From NCBI GenBank assembly GCA_910585135.1, contig CAJUEB010000106.1, positions 1 through 8,340 on the forward strand: DNA of 8,340 bases, given 5' to 3'. Positions 6,145 to 8,340 of the stretch are shown piece by piece; positions within the stretch are counted from its first letter, which is position 1; each line of letters begins with the position of its first letter. The position numbers were made by a program, and so were the translations under genes. The DNA comes from an uncultured Eubacteriales bacterium. GTDB taxonomy: Bacteria; Bacillota; Clostridia; Peptostreptococcales; Anaerovoracaceae. Below the pieces are notes generated by a model that was not told the origin of the DNA, made no database searches, and saw nothing but the letters and a program-made list of their open reading frames with translations.

Positions 6145-7233
6145 TCAATACCACCTGTATTTTTCCGCTGCTTTCTCGTGTTCCGCTAACGTTTTCGAAT
6201 AGATCACCGTGCCATCCTTCTTGGCAAAGAAAAAGAGGTAATCGTTGTTTTCATAATTGAGTACCGCATCCATCGTACCGGCTGGCACTGCGCTGACTGG
6301 GCCGATTGGAAGTCCCGGATATTTGTAAGTATTATACGGGGATTCCACGGCGGTGTCTTTATTCGTCACCTTTACCCGTTTTACCTGCAAAGCGTACAGT
6401 ACGGTGATATCGCTTTGCAACGGCATGCCGTCCGTGATCCTGTTGATGAACACGCCTGCGATTTTCGGTTTGTCCTCAGCAAAAAGGGATTCGCTTTCCA
6501 CCACGGAAGCGAGGGTCAGGAATTCATGTATGCTCATGCCACTCTGATCAATTGCCGCTTTTCGCTCCGACAGCGCTTTATCCGTCATCGTCAACATATG
6601 ATCCGTAACTGCCTCGATGCTTTTTGCATCTTGTGCGGCATCCGCAGCGGACTGCCCTTCCTCCGCAATAAAATACGTATCCGGATAAAGATAGCCTTCC
6701 AGCGGGAACTTGATACCTTCTGCCAGGATTGCGTCCGTGAGAAACCAGTATTTTTCGATCAGCGTATTCAGGTAATCCCGGTCGGCCCACTTAGCGATGA
6801 TCTCCTCCTTGGTAAACGGAAGCACCTCGGATAAGCTCGCCGCTGCCTGCGGAATCGTTTCCCCTTCCCTGAGAATAAATTTTGTCTGTGCGACATAATC
6901 AAAATCGCCGCCGTCGATCGCCTGCATGATTTCCTTGAAGGACATCGATTTGTTGAACCGATAGGTATTTGCCTGCAAAGCATCGTAGCTGCTGATCCTT
7001 ATGTGTATTTTTGCACAGATCTTATTTTTTATAAGTCCTGCGTCATCGAGAATTTCCACGATGGCAGAACCACCGCTGCCCGACGGTATCGTGACTGTCA
7101 CGGGTTTTTCGTTATCCGGATCTACTGCACCGATTCCGTTTTGGTAAAAAAACATGCCTCCCGTAATCAATATCACCAGTACCGCTACGATGATAAGAAT
7201 CAGCTTTAACTTGCCATCTGCCTGCTTCGACAT
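6145..7233 (-). CDS. mltG: Endolytic murein transglycosylase MltG (YceG-like)
   Basis: MltG cleaves nascent peptidoglycan glycan strands in the membrane-proximal zone and sets strand length. It has 362 residues, near the family norm (about 340-380). There is a short cytoplasmic N-terminus (MSKQADGKLK), one transmembrane helix at about 10-29, then an extracellular part. A LysM-like region (about 43-110) includes VTVTIPSGSGGSAI. The catalytic YceG domain (about 115-362) contains FPLEGYLYPDTYF (176-188) and LASVVESES (241-249). By alignment to the E. coli LASIVEKET motif, E246 is the catalytic glutamate. Near the C-terminus are MPLQSDITVLYAL, SPYNTYKYPGLPIGP and TLAEHEKA. The ATG at 7233 has GAGGG about 6 nt upstream. 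It is the first gene of the mltG-trmR-trhP unit. I see no convincing promoter in the 72 bp before it, so expression may come partly from readthrough out of efp. Confidence 0.95.
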   Translation of the reverse strand: MSKQADGKLKLILIIVAVLVILITGGMFFYQNGIGAVDPDNEKPVTVTIPSGSGGSAIVEILDDAGLIKNKICAKIHIRISSYDALQANTYRFNKSMSFKEIMQAIDGGDFDYVAQTKFILREGETIPQAAASLSEVLPFTKEEIIAKWADRDYLNTLIEKYWFLTDAILAEGIKFPLEGYLYPDTYFIAEEGQSAADAAQDAKSIEAVTDHMLTMTDKALSERKAAIDQSGMSIHEFLTLASVVESESLFAEDKPKIAGVFINRITDGMPLQSDITVLYALQVKRVKVTNKDTAVESPYNTYKYPGLPIGPVSAVPAGTMDAVLNYENNDYLFFFAKKDGTVIYSKTLAEHEKAAEKYRWY

Positions 7234-7261
7234 TTAATCCCTCTTTTCTGCATCAAAAACT

Positions 7262-7290
7262 ACAAAGAAAGGGACGCATTCACGCCCCTT
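7262..7290 (-). terminator. Terminator-like hairpin after efp
   Basis: On the minus strand AAGGGGCGT (7290-7282) and GCGTCCCTT (7277-7269) form a 9-bp stem with two G-U pairs and a GAAT loop. A broken T-rich run follows (TCTTTG, then TTTTT a few bases later). It starts 15 bp after the efp stop. The imperfect U-tract and the lack of an obvious promoter before mltG suggest a leaky terminator, so some efp transcripts may continue into mltG. Confidence 0.55.
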
Positions 7291-7305
7291 ATGAAAGCAA
7301 AACAT

Positions 7306-7866
7306 TTATTTTGATCTTCCTAGATATTCCCCTGTCCTCGTATCGATCTGGATTACTTCCCCTTCTTCGATGAAGATCGGAACATGAATCACTGCGCCTG
7401 TTTCCACGGTAGCGGCCTTCGTTACGTTCGTTGCTGTATCGCCTTTTACGCCCGGTTCGGTTTCGATTACCTTCAGATCTACGAAGTTAGGCGCTTCTAC
7501 GAGGAAGGCGTTTCCCTTATAGAATTTAATCGTCGCTTCATCGTTTTCCCGCAGATATTTCATGGCGTCTTCCACCTGGTCGAGTGTCAGGGGAACTTGG
7601 TCATAGGTATCCTGATCCATGAAATAATAGAGCTCCCCGTCGTTGTACAGATACTGCATTACCTTCGTTTCGATGTGTGCTTTCGGGAATTTGGCGTCTG
7701 GATTGAAAGATTCCTCTTTAATCGCCCCCGTGAGGATATTTTTATGCTTCGTCCTTACGAACGCTGCGCCTTTGCCTGGCTTCACATGCTGGAAGTCAAT
7801 TACGACATGTGGCGCTCCATCAATTTCAAATGTGATACCTTTTCTAAAATCGCCTGCATAAATCAT
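7306..7866 (-). CDS. efp: Translation elongation factor P
   Basis: EF-P binds between the P and E sites of the ribosome and promotes peptide bond formation at consecutive prolines. It has 186 residues, the standard length. There is an N-terminal KOW-like domain (about 1-63) and two OB-type domains (about 64-126 and 128-184). The tip loop reads VKPGKGAAF, with Lys32 at the position that is modified in Bacillus-type EF-P. QYLYNDGELYYFMD (about 71-84) and PGVKGDTATN are family hallmarks. In the C-terminal domain the segment VIQIDTRTGEYLGR is typical. The ATG at 7866 has AAAGG about 10 nt upstream. Lys in the loop points to the lysine-modification class and not to the arginine-rhamnosylated class. 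No modification enzyme gene is visible in the window. It is transcribed from its own SigA-type promoter. Confidence 0.98.
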   Translation of the reverse strand: MIYAGDFRKGITFEIDGAPHVVIDFQHVKPGKGAAFVRTKHKNILTGAIKEESFNPDAKFPKAHIETKVMQYLYNDGELYYFMDQDTYDQVPLTLDQVEDAMKYLRENDEATIKFYKGNAFLVEAPNFVDLKVIETEPGVKGDTATNVTKAATVETGAVIHVPIFIEEGEVIQIDTRTGEYLGRSK

Positions 7867-7890
7867 AAATATGTCTACCTTTCTCTATCG

Positions 7891-7916
7891 TTTAACCGTT
7901 ATTTAACTCCTTTAAC
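7891..7916 (-). repeat. Three GTTAAA repeats in the efp leader
   Basis: Within the predicted efp 5' leader the hexamer GTTAAA (TTTAAC on the plus strand) occurs at 7916-7911, 7907-7902 and 7896-7891, with gaps of 3 and 5 nt. The first copy is part of AAAGGAG, a ribosome-binding-site look-alike that has no start codon after it. The spacing is uneven, so this could be AT-rich chance or a small regulatory motif. No function is assigned. Confidence 0.4.
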
Positions 7917-7923
7917 TGCAACG

Positions 7924-7952
7924 ATTATAACAGATTTTTGCCTGATTGCCAA
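7924..7952 (-). promoter_or_regulatory. SigA-type promoter of efp
   Basis: On the minus strand TTGGCA (7952-7947) matches five of six bases of the -35 consensus. It is followed by exactly 17 nt and then TATAAT (7929-7924), a perfect -10. The bases TGT directly before it make an extended -10. Transcription should start near 7917, giving an efp leader of about 50 nt. The -35 box lies only about 30 bp past the end of the toxin remnant. Confidence 0.92.
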
Positions 7953-7981
7953 GACCTAATGCGAAGAAGGCGAAAAAGACT

Positions 7982-8067
7982 TTAATCCTCATAATGCCCC
8001 ATGCATGAATAAATTTCAATGATATTTATTCACTCCATGCCTGTTCGGTGAACTGGGGTTTACTCAT
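7982..8067 (-). pseudogene. Internally deleted yoeB/txe-type toxin remnant
   Basis: This is a wrecked RelE-superfamily (YoeB/Txe) mRNA-endonuclease toxin gene directly after its antitoxin. The ATG at 8067 overlaps the antitoxin stop (ATGAGTAA) and encodes MSKPQFTEQAWSE before a TAA at 8028-8026. FTEQAWSE is the typical start of YoeB, normally followed by Y-x-Y-W. In the next frame positions 8026-7982 read NIIEIYSCMGHYED and then TAA, which resembles a YoeB C-terminus ending in the conserved S/A-C-x-x-HY. An intact toxin is about 85-90 residues. About 28 codons remain, so roughly 55-60 central codons (including the KPEPL and WSRRI regions) are gone, with the junction near GAATAAAT (8031-8024). 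The product cannot be active. The frame-crossing reconstruction is read directly. The family assignment of such short ends is inference from memory of the family and from the antitoxin context. Confidence 0.75.
8003..8040. repeat. Inverted repeat spanning the toxin deletion scar
   Basis: GAATAAAT (8007-8014) and ATTTATTC (8024-8031) form an 8-bp perfect inverted repeat around a 9-nt loop. GCAT (8003-8006) and ATGC (8037-8040) extend it across a 5-nt bulge. One arm lies in the surviving N-terminal part of the toxin and the other in the C-terminal part, so the dyad was created or brought together by the deletion. No T-tract follows it on the minus strand, so it is a poor terminator. Confidence 0.5.
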
Positions 8068-8323
8068 GCTCCATTGCCTCCAGTTCCTCCATGGTTTTTA
8101 CCACGATCTTTCCGTTTTCTGCCTGTTTTATTGACTGGTTCAGCTTGAATAAATACTGTGAATTGTTCTTAATTCGTAACAATTCATTGTATTCTTCTTC
8201 ACTAATCAATACTGCATTTTTACTTTTGAGCCTGGTAATGATAATGCTTTCTCCATCGATCGCTTTATCGATAAACGATTTCAAATGAGCCTTTAATTCT
8301 GTGGCTACTGTCGCTGTGGTCAA
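8060..8323 (-). CDS. Phd/YefM-family antitoxin, apparently without a working toxin
   Basis: This is a type II antitoxin that would bind operator DNA through its N-terminal Phd/YefM fold and neutralise a YoeB-like toxin through its C-terminal tail. It has 87 residues, typical for the family. The N-terminal part has TVATELKAHLKSFIDKA (about 5-21), then ESIIITRLKSKNAVLISEEEYNELL (about 25-49), which corresponds to the usual ITR-K-x-x-VLIS-x-EEY motif. The C-terminal 35 residues (YLFKLNQSIKQAENGKIVVKTMEELEAME) are acidic and match the toxin-binding arm. The start is a TTG at 8323. An AGGAGG ribosome binding site 7 nt upstream supports it, and no ATG lies between them. The reading frame is intact, yet the toxin that overlaps its stop codon is broken. 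Its promoter lies beyond the right edge. No terminator separates it from efp, so its transcript may run into efp. Confidence 0.87.
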   Translation of the reverse strand: MTTATVATELKAHLKSFIDKAIDGESIIITRLKSKNAVLISEEEYNELLRIKNNSQYLFKLNQSIKQAENGKIVVKTMEELEAMEHE

Positions 8324-8340
8324 ATGAATCCCTCCTCGCA

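Noticed and set aside
6415..6834. 139-codon open frame on the plus strand opposite mltG
   Set aside because: It is antisense to the conserved MltG catalytic domain, with Arg- and His-rich noise composition and no start signal.
7384..7959. 191-codon open frame on the plus strand opposite efp
   Set aside because: It is antisense to a certain efp gene and crosses its promoter. It has no ribosome binding site or recognisable domain and is rich in Cys, Phe and Arg, as expected of a shadow frame.
8003..8040. Terminator for the antitoxin transcript
   Set aside because: The bases following the dyad on the minus strand are G-rich (GGGGCATTATG), so intrinsic termination is unlikely.
1..8340. CRISPR array, tRNA or rRNA gene, insertion sequence or prophage
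   Set aside because: No regularly spaced repeats, cloverleaf-like sequence, transposase or integrase frame, or terminal inverted repeats were seen. Genes are dense and collinear.

Overview
This window comes from a Gram-positive, endospore-forming member of the Firmicutes, most likely a Clostridia-type anaerobe. The evidence is the spoIIIA cluster, strong AGGAGG-type ribosome binding sites, a consensus SigA promoter, and EF-P and TrmR homologues of the Bacillus/Clostridium type. No species can be named from sequence alone. Every supported gene lies on the minus strand, so transcription runs from high to low coordinates. The plus-strand open frames are shadows of these genes.

In transcription order there are four blocks. 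(1) Positions 7982-8323: an intact Phd/YefM-family antitoxin with a TTG start, followed by the wreck of its YoeB/Txe-type toxin. About 13 codons of the toxin N-terminus and about 15 codons of its C-terminus remain, joined out of frame by an internal deletion. (2) Positions 7269-7952: efp (elongation factor P) with a near-consensus SigA promoter, a short leader carrying three GTTAAA repeats, and a terminator-like hairpin after the gene. (3) Positions 2700-7233: mltG, trmR, a trhP-type U32 gene and a CNNM/CorC-family transporter gene. The first three are packed with a 1-nt gap and an 11-nt overlap. The fourth follows after 75 bp. A strong intrinsic terminator closes the unit. (4) Positions 1-2622, continuing beyond the left edge: spoIIIAA, AB, AC, AD and the first 164 codons of spoIIIAE. 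A possible SigE promoter lies directly after the terminator.

The functions fall into three groups. efp relieves ribosome stalling at polyproline. trhP and trmR should act in sequence on the wobble uridine of tRNA (U34 to ho5U34, then mo5U34). They share a unit with mltG, which trims nascent peptidoglycan glycan strands, in the same order as the Bacillus subtilis yrrL-yrrM-yrrN/O locus. The spoIIIA genes build the mother-cell half of the SpoIIIA-SpoIIQ channel that sustains the engulfed forespore.

Most of the window is conserved housekeeping and sporulation DNA. I do not see an undescribed multi-gene system. The least expected item is the eroded toxin between an intact antitoxin and efp. Smaller points are a 99-bp hairpin-containing gap between spoIIIAD and spoIIIAE, and the lack of a visible signal peptide in SpoIIIAE.
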